Source: an uncultured Pseudomonadota bacterium
Lineage (GTDB): Bacteria; Myxococcota_A; UBA796; CAJQPC01
Assembly: GCA_913060515.1 (NCBI GenBank)
Contig: CAJXRZ010000061.1
Location: forward strand, 1 to 36,820
Direction: 5' to 3'
Length of the DNA: 36,820 nt
Within the stretch, counting starts at the first letter, position 1. The number at the start of each line of letters is the position of its first letter. Under the pieces are notes generated by a model that was given only the letters and a program-made list of their open reading frames with translations, searched no databases and was not told the DNA's origin. Positions 22,826 through 30,963 of the stretch are shown in pieces. The translations under genes and the position numbers were made by a program.

Positions 22826-23830
22826 TCAGCCCGCAAGCTCGATTCGCTCCCAGGCGCGCTCTTCCGCGATGACCCTGGGAGAACGACCCGTGGATTGGCT
22901 CTCCTCCAGTAGGTCCTCGACCATCGTGGCCAGCTCATCCAAGCTCAACCCTGGGCCTCCCATGTCCAATCCTTGGGCCAAGCCTCCCAAACAAGAGACC
23001 ATGCCAGGAACGGCGATGATGCCCCGCCGGTGGAGCGCCTCGGCACTCTCCAGGTCTGCCAGTGGAGACGTTGAAGCCCCACATACGCCCCAGGCGCGGA
23101 TCTGAGGAACGATCTTGGGCCCAATGAGACCGACCTGGGCACAGGGCACCAGGATGTCCACGTCACAGGACCAGATCCCATGTGCCGGGACCATGCGGGC
23201 GCCAAGGGTGTCGGCGACGCGCCGCGCGAGGCCCGGATCATGGTCTGCGATGACCAGGTCGCCCCCCATCGCCGACAAGGCTTCAGCCACGCGCTGAGCC
23301 AGCGGGCCTGCTCCTTGAATGGCGAAGCTGCAGTCTGCCAAGTCCTTCTCTTTGCTCTCCGCCAGGGTCGTCAAGCAACGCAGTACCCCTTGGGTCAAGG
23401 CCGCCTCTCGTGGGGACTGGGCTGGGTCAACCAACGCGCCCCCCTGTGCCAGGAGGCGCATGTCCCGGGAGCTCGCCCCCATCCCAGCCACGGTCCAAGC
23501 CCCCGTGAGCGTTTGAAGCTCCCGACTCAACCAGCCCATGGCCCGTGTGCGGTCCAGCCCAGGCAGATCCTGCACGACCAGGGCGGCGCCACCGGCGTCC
23601 AGACCGGCCAAGCTGCACTTCAAGCTCATCGCACGGGCAGACTTGGCCGCGTCAGCGATGGACGCACTCGCGTCGGTAAACGACGCAACCCGCAGTTCGA
23701 TCAGGGGTGGTCCAAGTGTTCGGTCATCCAACACCAGCACGGCCTGCAGTCCTGCGGGGGCATGGGAGAGCAAGAGGACGCGCTCCGCTTCGAGCGCTTG
23801 CAGAGTGCGATAGAGGGAAGAGAGGGCCAT
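22826..23830 (-). CDS. Leu/Glu dehydrogenase-like protein lacking catalytic residues
   Basis: 334 residues from ATG 23830, close to leucine dehydrogenase in length. A GTG at 23857 would run head-on into the hflX start region. The N-terminal half aligns with the substrate domain: SARAMSLKCSLAGLDAGG matches the family's MTYKxAxAGLxxGGGK, keeping the substrate Lys (Lys71) but with Ala83 in place of the catalytic Lys. The following segment (TVAGMGASSRDM against family TAEDVGTTVADM) has also lost the catalytic Asp. The Rossmann half is intact: AIQGAGPLAQRVAEAL, ADHD at the ribose-binding strand, CDVDILVPCAQVGLI, and a VPGMVSCLGGLA segment. It may bind NAD without deaminating amino acids. Neighbours give no pathway. 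Family match is by motif reading only. Confidence 0.75.
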   Translation of the reverse strand: MALSSLYRTLQALEAERVLLLSHAPAGLQAVLVLDDRTLGPPLIELRVASFTDASASIADAAKSARAMSLKCSLAGLDAGGAALVVQDLPGLDRTRAMGWLSRELQTLTGAWTVAGMGASSRDMRLLAQGGALVDPAQSPREAALTQGVLRCLTTLAESKEKDLADCSFAIQGAGPLAQRVAEALSAMGGDLVIADHDPGLARRVADTLGARMVPAHGIWSCDVDILVPCAQVGLIGPKIVPQIRAWGVCGASTSPLADLESAEALHRRGIIAVPGMVSCLGGLAQGLDMGGPGLSLDELATMVEDLLEESQSTGRSPRVIAEERAWERIELAG

Positions 23831-23849
23831 GCAAGGGCCATAGCGCCGG

Positions 23850-25583
23850 ATGCTCACCTTGACGAGTACGGACCCGGTGCACAGTCAACCGCGACGGAGG
23901 TCTGACATTCCTGATCTGAACGGCAACACCGAGGGCCTCAAGGCCTCTCAGGTCAAGTCCCTCAAATCCCTGTTCCAATCTCGGATCCCCCAAGGGCGCT
24001 TTCTCTCGCCCCCAGTGGCCCGACGGATCACCGAGATCTCCCGGGACACCCGCAGGCAGGTCGGCGTGCTGGTGGACCGCCTTGGCTACGTCAAACACGT
24101 GCTGGTGGGTGACGCACACAGCATCTTCATCCCCGAGTTGGGCCGTGCCCGTGCGGGCAGCGGGCGCTTCCGTGGGCTGCGTCTGGTGGTCTCCAACCTG
24201 CGCGGCGAGGGCCTGAGCAAGGACAACCTCACCGACCTGACCCTTCTGTCGCTGGACTGCGTGGTCGTGGTCCAGGCGGGTATGAATGGGCTTCCGGGGC
24301 CCATCGAGTACGGCTACGTCCTGCCTCCCGAAGAGGTACGGGACGAGGAGTCCATCTGGCGCTTGGAGCAGCGCGAGAGCGTGCACCAGTGGGAGGAGGA
24401 CTTCCAAGCCTTCATCAGCGATCTGGAAGCCCGCTTTGCCCGCGCCGACCGCGTGCAGGATGTGGACGAAGGAACCAAGGCCATCCTCATTGGCGTGGGC
24501 GGCCAGAATCAAGTCGAGTCCGCCCTGCGCCTTGAAGAACTGGAGCGCCTAGCTGAAACGGCCGGCTTGAAGGTTGCCGACCGCATTCTTCAGTTCCGAA
24601 AGAAGGTCGACCCAAGAACCTTGATCGGCAAAGGCAAGCTGCAAGAGGTGCTTCTGCGCTCCATGCACCTGGACGCCGAGGTCCTGATCTTCGACAGGGA
24701 GCTCTCCCCTTCTCAGCTACGAAATGTGGCCACCGAGACCGAGCTCTCCGTCTTGGACCGCACCCAGCTCATCCTGGACATCTTCGCCCAGCGCGCGCAG
24801 ACCAAGGAAGGCCGCTTGCAGGTCGAGCTCGCTCAGCTGCGCTACCGCAAGCCACGACTGGCCGCGATGCCCACCGCCATGTCTCGCCTCAGCGGTGGAA
24901 TCGGTGGACGGGGCCCGGGCGAGACCAAGCTGGAGATCAACCGGCGTCGCGCCGACGAACGTGAGACCCGCATCACAAAAGAGCTCAAGAAGCGCGGCAA
25001 GCAGCGCGGTATGCGGCGGGAGCGACGCCGCAAAGTGGGCCTTCCACTGGTCAGCATTGTTGGCTACACCAACGCGGGCAAGAGCACCCTGCTCAACAAG
25101 ATGACGCGTTCCAATGTCGACGCCGAAGACAAGCTCTTCGCCACCCTGGACCCCACCTCCAGGCGCCTGCGCTTCCCCAGAGACCGCGAGGTCATCCTCA
25201 CCGACACCGTCGGCTTCATCCGTGAGCTGCCAAAGGAACTGGTCGAGGCCTTCCGTTCCACCTTGGAGGAAGTCATCGAGGCAGATCTCTTGGTGCACGT
25301 CGTCGATGCTGGCTCAGGCGAAGCTGCGGTCCACATCAAGTCGGTGAACACCGTTCTCCAGAAGCTCAAGGCCGCGGAGATTCCCCAGCTCTTGGTCTTC
25401 AACAAGCTGGACAGTATCCAGAGCGAGCGCCTGGCCGAGCTGCAGCTGGAGTACCCAGAGGCCCTCTACATCTCCGCGTACACCGGAGAAAACCTGACCC
25501 AGCTCATGGATGCCATCGAACAGGCCATTTTCCGCAGTCGCGCCAAGGCCGAGTACGAGCGCTACGGCGAAGGCGAAGAGTAG
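23850..25583 (+). CDS. hflX: GTPase HflX
   Basis: Ribosome-associated GTPase that splits stalled or hibernating ribosomes. 577 residues as given, including a long N-terminal extension (TRRQVGVLVDRLGYVKHVLVG) common in deltaproteobacterial versions. Then the HflX domain with DPRTLIGKGKLQEV, FDRELSPSQLRN and the signature GGIGGRGPGETKLE. The G domain has GYTNAGKST (G1), DPTSRRLRF (G2 region), DTVGFIRELP (G3) and NKLD (G4). Start is doubtful. Coordinates use the first ATG, which has no ribosome site. GTG 23877 is possible. GGAGG at 23896-23900 lies six bases before an in-frame ATT at 23907, which would give a 558-residue protein starting just before the conserved GLKASQ. Confidence 0.92.
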   Translation: MLTLTSTDPVHSQPRRRSDIPDLNGNTEGLKASQVKSLKSLFQSRIPQGRFLSPPVARRITEISRDTRRQVGVLVDRLGYVKHVLVGDAHSIFIPELGRARAGSGRFRGLRLVVSNLRGEGLSKDNLTDLTLLSLDCVVVVQAGMNGLPGPIEYGYVLPPEEVRDEESIWRLEQRESVHQWEEDFQAFISDLEARFARADRVQDVDEGTKAILIGVGGQNQVESALRLEELERLAETAGLKVADRILQFRKKVDPRTLIGKGKLQEVLLRSMHLDAEVLIFDRELSPSQLRNVATETELSVLDRTQLILDIFAQRAQTKEGRLQVELAQLRYRKPRLAAMPTAMSRLSGGIGGRGPGETKLEINRRRADERETRITKELKKRGKQRGMRRERRRKVGLPLVSIVGYTNAGKSTLLNKMTRSNVDAEDKLFATLDPTSRRLRFPRDREVILTDTVGFIRELPKELVEAFRSTLEEVIEADLLVHVVDAGSGEAAVHIKSVNTVLQKLKAAEIPQLLVFNKLDSIQSERLAELQLEYPEALYISAYTGENLTQLMDAIEQAIFRSRAKAEYERYGEGEE

Positions 25584-25615
25584 CCTGTAGACTGAGCCAT
25601 CTCCCGGGAACCACG

Positions 25616-25999
25616 GTGCTCCTGCTTCTCCTTGGCTGTGCAGATGACAGCCTTATCGACAGCGTTGGCGAGCCTGACTTTCCGGCTCAGAGTGTCCAGT
25701 GGCGCCAGGCCGAGCTGCGCTGTACTGGGAGCCAAGTAGGGATCCGGGCCTGGACCACCGGTCCCGGCAGCACCGCCAGTCTCTACGCAGTAGGAACCCT
25801 GGAAGATGGCTCCGAATCCGAGGCCACCGAAGCCCTGTCCTTGGACAGCCAGGACACAACATCCGGCGTCCAGGCCTGGACCTACAGCGGCTACCTTGAG
25901 CTGCTTCCTTGCGCACAAGTCAGCGCTTGGCAGCTCACCCTCAGAGACGCGCGAGGCGACGAGCTGCACTGCATGAACCAGGAACAGAGCCCGTGCTGA
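25616..25999 (+). CDS. Small putative lipoprotein
   Basis: 127 residues, no family recognised. GTG start with GGGA six bases upstream gives MLLLLLGCADD; the lipobox LLGC is good but only seven residues precede the Cys, short for a type II signal. An in-frame CTG at 25592 would give a more normal signal. The mature part has four Cys and a beta-rich look (VGIRAWTTGPGSTASLYAVG). It overlaps the next gene by seven bases and follows hflX by 32 bases, so all three may be co-transcribed. Probably envelope-located; role unknown. Confidence 0.6.
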   Translation: MLLLLLGCADDSLIDSVGEPDFPAQSVQWRQAELRCTGSQVGIRAWTTGPGSTASLYAVGTLEDGSESEATEALSLDSQDTTSGVQAWTYSGYLELLPCAQVSAWQLTLRDARGDELHCMNQEQSPC

Positions 26000-26475
26000 G
26001 CTCAGCGCTCTGGACTTGCCTTGCTGCGAGCCTGATGGCCTGCGCGGATCCAGTTGAGACCGAAAGCGGCCCTATCCCACCCCCTAGTATCAGCAGCTTG
26101 ACCCTGGACTGTGACCGAGACGCCGCGCTCTGGGAGTTGGAGCTCGAGACCTCGGCCTGGGTCAGCGCAGCGACGTGGTGGATCGCTCCCCCTGATCTGC
26201 CGGTGGAGGTGCACAGCGTGCGCTCCATGTCGGCCTCACCCAGCGGGGACTACGAACGCCTGGAGCTGAGCCTGGCGCAGCTCTCCGACCCACGGCTTCA
26301 GCAGAACAACAGCTCCACTGCCGCCCTATGCCCCGAGCTTGACACCGCGATGCGCCTGAGCATCTTCGATACAGACATCGGCGATCTGGCGCAGTGCTGG
26401 CAGTGGGGAGGGCCGACAGACTGGGAGGACTTGGGGCTGACAGAAGATTGTGAGATCAAGGACTTGTGGTGGTAG
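25993..26475 (+). CDS. Small putative lipoprotein
   Basis: 160 residues from GTG 25993, nine bases after AGGA and overlapping the previous stop. The signal is MLSSALWTCLAASLMAC (Cys17, lipobox LMAC). The longer reading from 25909 is basic, lies inside the previous gene and would bury this signal. The mature part resembles its neighbour in style: Pro/Ser linker, one beta-rich domain with a few Cys (LTLDCDRDAALWELELETSA). No known family. The 129 bp after it carries the promoter region of the next gene, but I see no good -35/-10 pair. Confidence 0.65.
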   Translation: MLSSALWTCLAASLMACADPVETESGPIPPPSISSLTLDCDRDAALWELELETSAWVSAATWWIAPPDLPVEVHSVRSMSASPSGDYERLELSLAQLSDPRLQQNNSSTAALCPELDTAMRLSIFDTDIGDLAQCWQWGGPTDWEDLGLTEDCEIKDLWW

Positions 26476-26604
26476 ATCCTCGCTGCACTTGATGCACGGG
26501 ACAACTTGCGATAGACGGCCAGCGAAACCTGCAGTCGACAGCCCCCGTTGGCCGCGGATACTTTGATCCGGGCTCTGCCGCCCAAAAATTAGGAGACGCA
26601 AATC

Positions 26605-27237
26605 ATGAAGAAGTCCATCTTCGCTGTTGGCTCACTGGCCATCTTCCTCACCGCATGCCCCGGTGGCAAGCCCTGCGACACCTCTGACTCCGGTGATGAC
26701 TGCATCGAGACCGGCGAGACCGGCGACACCAGCGTCGAGGGCTGCGAGGAGTTCGCAGGAACCTTCGCAATCGGAATCGACCTGGACGCTTGCTCGGCTC
26801 CTTCCTACGCCGATGCCGCCACTGCCAACCAGGCAATGGGTTGTGACCCAGCTGACGACACCTACTGGTTCGAGGTCTTCACCATCGGTTGGGCTTCCAA
26901 CGTCGAGCTCTACATCGACCAAGAGTCCAACAACCCTTGGCACGAGTACCACAACTCGGACGACATGGTCGACGCCGGTGGCAACTCCGAAGCTGACTTC
27001 GATGCTGACGGCTACTGGAGCTACTTCTACTTGGAGATGCTCAACAGCACCAGCGTCTCGGAAGTTCAGGCTGACCCCACCAAGACCCTGTACGTCTGTG
27101 GTGAGGGCCGCCTGAACTCCCTGTCCTACTTCTTCGTGGCCAACTCGGACCTCGACAGCTCCGTGGACTGCATCGCTTGGGGCAACGACCCCGCCATCTT
27201 CGACAGCGCTGCTTGCACCGCTCCGGACTGGATCTGA
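26605..27237 (+). CDS. Acidic Cys-containing lipoprotein
   Basis: 210 residues, no family recognised. AGGAGA stands eight bases before the ATG. The signal MKKSIFAVGSLAIFLTAC has a clear lipobox (LTAC, Cys18). A Gly/Thr/Asp linker (DTSDSGDDCIETGETGDTS) follows, then a globular domain with aromatic-rich strands (TYWFEVFTIGWASNVELYI, YWSYFYLEML) and eight or so Cys likely paired in the periplasm. The codons are cleaner and the start signals stronger than for its two small neighbours, suggesting higher expression. Two stable hairpins follow the stop. Its carbohydrate- or ligand-binding potential is a guess from the aromatic strands only. Confidence 0.8.
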   Translation: MKKSIFAVGSLAIFLTACPGGKPCDTSDSGDDCIETGETGDTSVEGCEEFAGTFAIGIDLDACSAPSYADAATANQAMGCDPADDTYWFEVFTIGWASNVELYIDQESNNPWHEYHNSDDMVDAGGNSEADFDADGYWSYFYLEMLNSTSVSEVQADPTKTLYVCGEGRLNSLSYFFVANSDLDSSVDCIAWGNDPAIFDSAACTAPDWI

Positions 27238-27243
27238 TGCACC

Positions 27244-27259
27244 CAGGTCTTCGGACCTG
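27244..27259 (+). terminator. cUUCGg tetraloop hairpin after lipoprotein gene
   Basis: CAGGTC and GACCTG close a TTCG loop, an exceptionally stable RNA fold. It starts seven bases past the stop codon at 27237. There is no T-run, so it may protect the 3' end rather than terminate. Confidence 0.55.
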
Positions 27260-27270
27260 AGCACAACAGC

Positions 27271-27303
27271 ACACCCCTGGCTGCCTTGCGCATCCAGGGG
27301 TGT
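27271..27303 (+). terminator. Second hairpin after lipoprotein gene
   Basis: ACACCCCTGG and CCAGGGGTGT pair perfectly over ten bases with a 13-base loop, 33 bases past the stop codon. The sequence after it (cctgtctctg) is only mildly T-rich. With the preceding tetraloop hairpin it probably ends this transcript. Confidence 0.6.
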
Positions 27304-27398
27304 CCTGTCTCTGGGAGTGAGGGTTCAGCCCAGCTGAGCTTGAGCGTCGACCAACGCAAGTTCTCCAGCTATGTTGCCTCCAAGACAGAGGACCCCCC

Positions 27399-27905
27399 TT
27401 GCTCTTCGGACTCTTTGGCCTGGCCTTTCCCAACTGCGGGGGCGGCGGCCCAATCGACACCGCGACCCCCGTGGACACCGTCTGGCCGACCGCCATTGAG
27501 ATCGCTTGCGACGACTCTCAATCGCCGGACCGCTGGACCTATGTCATCGGTGCCGACGGAGATCCCCTCGAAGCCCAGCTAACAACTGTGCTCCTGGGGG
27601 AGACCATCGACCTGCAGATGCGGGAGGAGCACTTCATGAGCGCTCCCTCCTTCTCTCCAGAGCGAAACACCGACATCATGGTGGCCGAGCTCGATGTGGT
27701 CTACGACGAGGACGACCTGATCCTGGGCGAGACCACCTTGTTCCGCTGCAGCGACTTTGGCTCCGGCGACATGGCTTGGCGCGTCGACATCTGGGACAGC
27801 AACGGGAACTTGGGCTACTGCGCCGTGTTCTCGACCGACAACGGCAACCTGCGCACCTTCGACAATGCAACGGCGTGCGAGACCCTGCAGCTCACAGAAA
27901 CCTAG
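27399..27905 (+). CDS. Small putative exported protein
   Basis: 168 residues from a TTG with AGAGGA seven bases upstream; no other start is available before the upstream in-frame stop. The first 13 residues are hydrophobic (LFGLFGLAFPNC) with Cys in the place expected of a lipoprotein, but the lipobox (FPNC) is poor. After GGGG and a DTATPVDT linker comes an acidic domain with four more Cys. Style matches the three preceding small proteins, so I read this as one cluster of small envelope proteins. It ends tail-to-tail with pdxA: the four bases CTAG supply both stop codons. Confidence 0.6.
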   Translation: MLFGLFGLAFPNCGGGGPIDTATPVDTVWPTAIEIACDDSQSPDRWTYVIGADGDPLEAQLTTVLLGETIDLQMREEHFMSAPSFSPERNTDIMVAELDVVYDEDDLILGETTLFRCSDFGSGDMAWRVDIWDSNGNLGYCAVFSTDNGNLRTFDNATACETLQLTET

Positions 27906-28816
27906 GGGTTCGAGGCGCTCGGAGGCACAAAGCTTCGCGCCAACTCCATGGCTGCCACCATGCTGCTGGAATCGGCGATTCCCTGGCCGGCAATGTCATC
28001 GGCGGTCCCATGGTCCACGCTGGTGCGGATGATAGGCAAGCCCATCGTCCAGTTCACGCTGCGCCCAAAGTCCACCAACTTGAGAGGGGCCAAGCCTTGG
28101 TCGTGGTACATCGCGACCACCATATCGGCATGCCCAGCGAGCATCATGCGGAAGGCCGCTTCGGCGGAGACGGGCCCTTGTACAGCCATCCCCTGAGCGC
28201 GGGCCTGAATGCAGGCCGGCTCAATCTCTTCGATCTCCTCCCGCCCCAGCAGACCCTGGTCCCCGGCATGGGGGTTCAGACCACACACCAGCAAGCGTGG
28301 CTGGCCAATCCCAAGGCTGGACCGCAGCGCTTGATTGGCCACTTGCAGCGTGTGTAGAACGCGGGCGGCCGTCACAGCCTGTGCCACCTGGCTCAAGGGC
28401 AGGTGCACCGTGACCAAGCAAACCCGCAAACTCCCCCCCACAAAGCCCATGACCGGGCGCTCTACGCCGCAGAGGTGTCCCAGGAAGTCGGTGTGCCCTG
28501 GATAGGCGAAGCCTTGAGCCGAGAGGCGGGCCTTGTGAATGGGCCCGGTCACCAGTGCGTCTGCGTGGCCAGCCAAGCAGGCCTGGGTCGCCAAGCGAAT
28601 GGCGGTGACCTCGCATGGGGTCTCACCGTTGCGGGTGTCCAGCAGCCGAATGCCGGCGCCGCGGGTGACCCGGTCTACGCGCGGCAGGGGCCCTGTCCAC
28701 CGCTCTACAGCAGGGCCGTGTCCCAGGATGACCGTGTCACCGGGACTCTGCTCCAGGGCCTTGGCGACCACCTCCGGTCCGATGCCGATGGGGTCTCCGG
28801 GGGTGATGACAAGAAT
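27902..28816 (-). CDS. pdxA: 4-hydroxythreonine-4-phosphate dehydrogenase
   Basis: NAD-dependent enzyme of the DXP-dependent pyridoxal phosphate pathway; 304 residues as given. Metal-site histidines are in PGHTDFLG, AMYHDQGLAPLK and SVDHGTADDIAG, all intact. Start: a GTG at 28771 would cut off the conserved N-terminal ITPGDPIGIGPE, which is encoded in frame just upstream, so that start is wrong. Between the preceding in-frame stop (28835-28837) and this motif no ATG, GTG or TTG exists. Candidates are ATT 28816, with GGGAGG four bases upstream, or CTG 28828. The coordinates use ATT. The gene follows two parvulin foldases, like the surA-pdxA order in many proteobacteria. Confidence 0.9.
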   Translation of the reverse strand: MLVITPGDPIGIGPEVVAKALEQSPGDTVILGHGPAVERWTGPLPRVDRVTRGAGIRLLDTRNGETPCEVTAIRLATQACLAGHADALVTGPIHKARLSAQGFAYPGHTDFLGHLCGVERPVMGFVGGSLRVCLVTVHLPLSQVAQAVTAARVLHTLQVANQALRSSLGIGQPRLLVCGLNPHAGDQGLLGREEIEEIEPACIQARAQGMAVQGPVSAEAAFRMMLAGHADMVVAMYHDQGLAPLKLVDFGRSVNWTMGLPIIRTSVDHGTADDIAGQGIADSSSMVAAMELARSFVPPSASNP

Positions 28817-28834
28817 GGGGCCTCCCAGGAGTGC

Positions 28835-29815
28835 TTAGAGCATGGCCTCGGGGGGCTCAAGCAGGACCTTGACGCTGGCCTTTCGACGGGCCTGGGCGTA
28901 CCAGAGCTCCATCTCTTCCATCATCTTGGCTTGGCTGAGCTCGTTGCGCAGGTCCTCTTCCACCAAAGAGATGTCCGGCGCTTGGCCGGCCTCCTCGCTG
29001 ATGACCTTGGCGACCATCACGGCGCCGTTGGAGAGCAGAATGGGACCGCTGATGCCACCGACGGGCAAGTCGAAGACCACCCGCATCTCACGCACGGCCT
29101 CCTCCTCTCGCAGGGCACCCATGTCGCCGCCGCTGCTGGCGTAGAGCGAGTCGGGGTTCTCCCCAAGGAGCTGCTCCCAGGGCGTTCCAGCCTTGGCCGC
29201 ATCGCTGATGGCCTGTGCACGCGCCATGAGGGCTTCTGCTGCCGCCTCGTCCGCGGCCCCAGGCAAGAAGACCACCGAGAGGGTGCGGGCCCCGCCAGGC
29301 ATGTTGGTCTTGACCCGGCGCTGGTAGAGGTCCAAGACCTCGTCGTCGGTGACCGCGATGCGCTGAAGCAGCACCGACTGGTTGAACTTCATCTGACGCA
29401 GCGCGTCTTCGGTCTCGGTGCGGTACACGGCCCAAGACAGGCCGCTGCGCTCCACCTCGACCCGGAGCTGGTCACGGGTCAGGCCGTTGGCCCGCGCGGT
29501 GTCTTCCAGAGCGCGCTCCAGCTCATCCCGCGTCACGTCCATGCCCAGCTTGCGGACCTCCTGGTTCACCAGGGCGCGCTGAATGAGGAAATCCAGGACC
29601 TCTAGCTCGAGCGCACGGCGATTCGGATCATTGCGAGGGGCACCCAGCACCTGCTGTTCGATGAAGTCTCCGCCGTAGTCGTAGACCTCGGAGAGTGTGA
29701 TGACTTCCTTGTTGACCACTGCTGCAACGCGGTCCACGACCTCGGCCTGAGCCGGGGCTACAGAGACCAAGGTGAGCGGGCCCAACAGGGCCAGCATGAG
29801 GCCCAGGCGCTTCAC
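28835..29815 (-). CDS. SurA-like periplasmic peptidyl-prolyl isomerase/chaperone
   Basis: 326 residues. Signal peptide MKRLGLMLALLGPLTLVSVAPAQA ends at a typical AQA-EV site. A SurA N-terminal-type helical domain (about 25-165; VVDRVAAVVNKEVITLSEV) is followed by one PpiC/parvulin domain (about 170-270; SGGDMGALREEEA, ISGPILLSNGAVMVAKV) and a C-terminal helix. SurA proteins guide outer-membrane proteins across the periplasm; E. coli SurA has two parvulin domains, this has one. The GTG start overlaps the previous stop (GTGA), showing translational coupling with the lipoprotein foldase upstream. Confidence 0.88.
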   Translation of the reverse strand: MKRLGLMLALLGPLTLVSVAPAQAEVVDRVAAVVNKEVITLSEVYDYGGDFIEQQVLGAPRNDPNRRALELEVLDFLIQRALVNQEVRKLGMDVTRDELERALEDTARANGLTRDQLRVEVERSGLSWAVYRTETEDALRQMKFNQSVLLQRIAVTDDEVLDLYQRRVKTNMPGGARTLSVVFLPGAADEAAAEALMARAQAISDAAKAGTPWEQLLGENPDSLYASSGGDMGALREEEAVREMRVVFDLPVGGISGPILLSNGAVMVAKVISEEAGQAPDISLVEEDLRNELSQAKMMEEMELWYAQARRKASVKVLLEPPEAML

Positions 29816-30864
29816 TTGCCGGCCGCCTCTTGCAGGGCGTCCATGGCATCGCCGGCGGGAGCGCTCAGCTCAGGGCTGGCGGGCGTAAAGCCTGGGAGGG
29901 AGGGCCCACGTCCGCTTGGGGAGAGCTCCACACCGCTCAGTGCGGCTTCGTCCACGCTGATGGTCGCGTCGGTCTTGAGCTTGCCGACGTACTCCTCGAG
30001 CACAGAGTTCAGGCGGTCGTTCTTGACCTTTCGCAGCACGCTCCCCTTCATCTGCTGGAAGGTGCGCTCCAGGCGCTCGCGGCGCTGGGCGACGTAGACG
30101 ATGGAGTAGCCGGACTCGGTCTTGAAGACCTGAGAGAGCTCGCCGATCTTCATGGAGAAGGCCTTCTCAACGATCGCGGACTCCAACCCGGGCTTGCCCT
30201 CGGCCGAGACAAAGCCCACATCGCCGCCGCGGCGCTTGTAGGCGTCCTCGGAGAAGTCCGTCGCCACATCGCGGAAGCTGTTGGCTGGATCTCCAGCGAC
30301 GCGGCCACGAACTTCGTCCGCCAAGGCCTTGGCCTCGGCGTCGGGACGCTCGTCGGTCACGCGGATCAGGATGTGCTTGATCTGAACCTTCTCAGGCACG
30401 ACAAACTCGTCCTTGTGCGCCTCGAAGTAGGCCTCGAGCTCCTCGTCGCTGAAGTCCGAGTTGCGAACGTTGGCGTAGACAGACTCACGCAGAAGGGTGT
30501 TGACCATCACCTTCTGGACCTTGGGGTCCTTGTCCAGTCCCTGGCGCAACGCCTCTTGGTACAGAACCCGCTCGCCGATGAGGCGGTCCAGGACTTCCTT
30601 GCGCTCCTCCAGGCTCAGGGCCTTTCCGTCGGCAGGTGCCTGACGGGCAGCGATGAGAGCGAATTCCTTGGAGCCAATCTCCATGCCATTGACGGTCGCC
30701 AGGACCTCCCCGATGTCCTCTGCCTCGGCGTTGGCGTTGGTGCCTTGCTCAGTGCCGTTGGACGGCTTGGTGGAATCACCGCCGTCGCAGGCCACCAGGC
30801 ATCCAAGCAGGGAGAGGCCCAAGGCCCCCATCACGGTCAGGTTGGTCAAACGAGGCATCAGCAT
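29812..30864 (-). CDS. Lipoprotein parvulin-type foldase (PpiC/PrsA-like)
   Basis: 350 residues from ATG 30864, with GGAG four bases upstream; a second ATG two codons later is better spaced. The signal MLMPRLTNLTVMGALGLSLLGCLVAC has lipobox LVAC. After an Asn/Gly/Thr linker comes a SurA-N-like segment (VLATVNGMEIGSKEFALIA) and a parvulin domain (about 155-260; KVQIKHILIRV, RRGGDVGFVS, AIVEKAFSMKIGELSQVFKTESGYSIV). The tail is Pro/Ser-rich. It probably works beside the SurA-like protein on exported proteins. First gene of the foldase-foldase-pdxA operon; the 99 bp upstream is shared with the divergent histidine kinase gene. Confidence 0.88.
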   Translation of the reverse strand: MLMPRLTNLTVMGALGLSLLGCLVACDGGDSTKPSNGTEQGTNANAEAEDIGEVLATVNGMEIGSKEFALIAARQAPADGKALSLEERKEVLDRLIGERVLYQEALRQGLDKDPKVQKVMVNTLLRESVYANVRNSDFSDEELEAYFEAHKDEFVVPEKVQIKHILIRVTDERPDAEAKALADEVRGRVAGDPANSFRDVATDFSEDAYKRRGGDVGFVSAEGKPGLESAIVEKAFSMKIGELSQVFKTESGYSIVYVAQRRERLERTFQQMKGSVLRKVKNDRLNSVLEEYVGKLKTDATISVDEAALSGVELSPSGRGPSLPGFTPASPELSAPAGDAMDALQEAAGK

Positions 30865-30963
30865 GTTCTCCGAGAGCTTGGTGGCCCCAATGGGGCGCAT
30901 CCCTGACAACTAACCATTCGCCGTGGATCCTGCATGGAGCGCAAGGACGGTTAGGCAAGGTGT

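Noticed and set aside
26476-26604. Promoter or small RNA before the lipoprotein at 26605
   Set aside because: TTGATG with TAGACG at 17 bases is a poor match and the CGGAT/ATCCG hairpin is only five pairs; nothing supportable.
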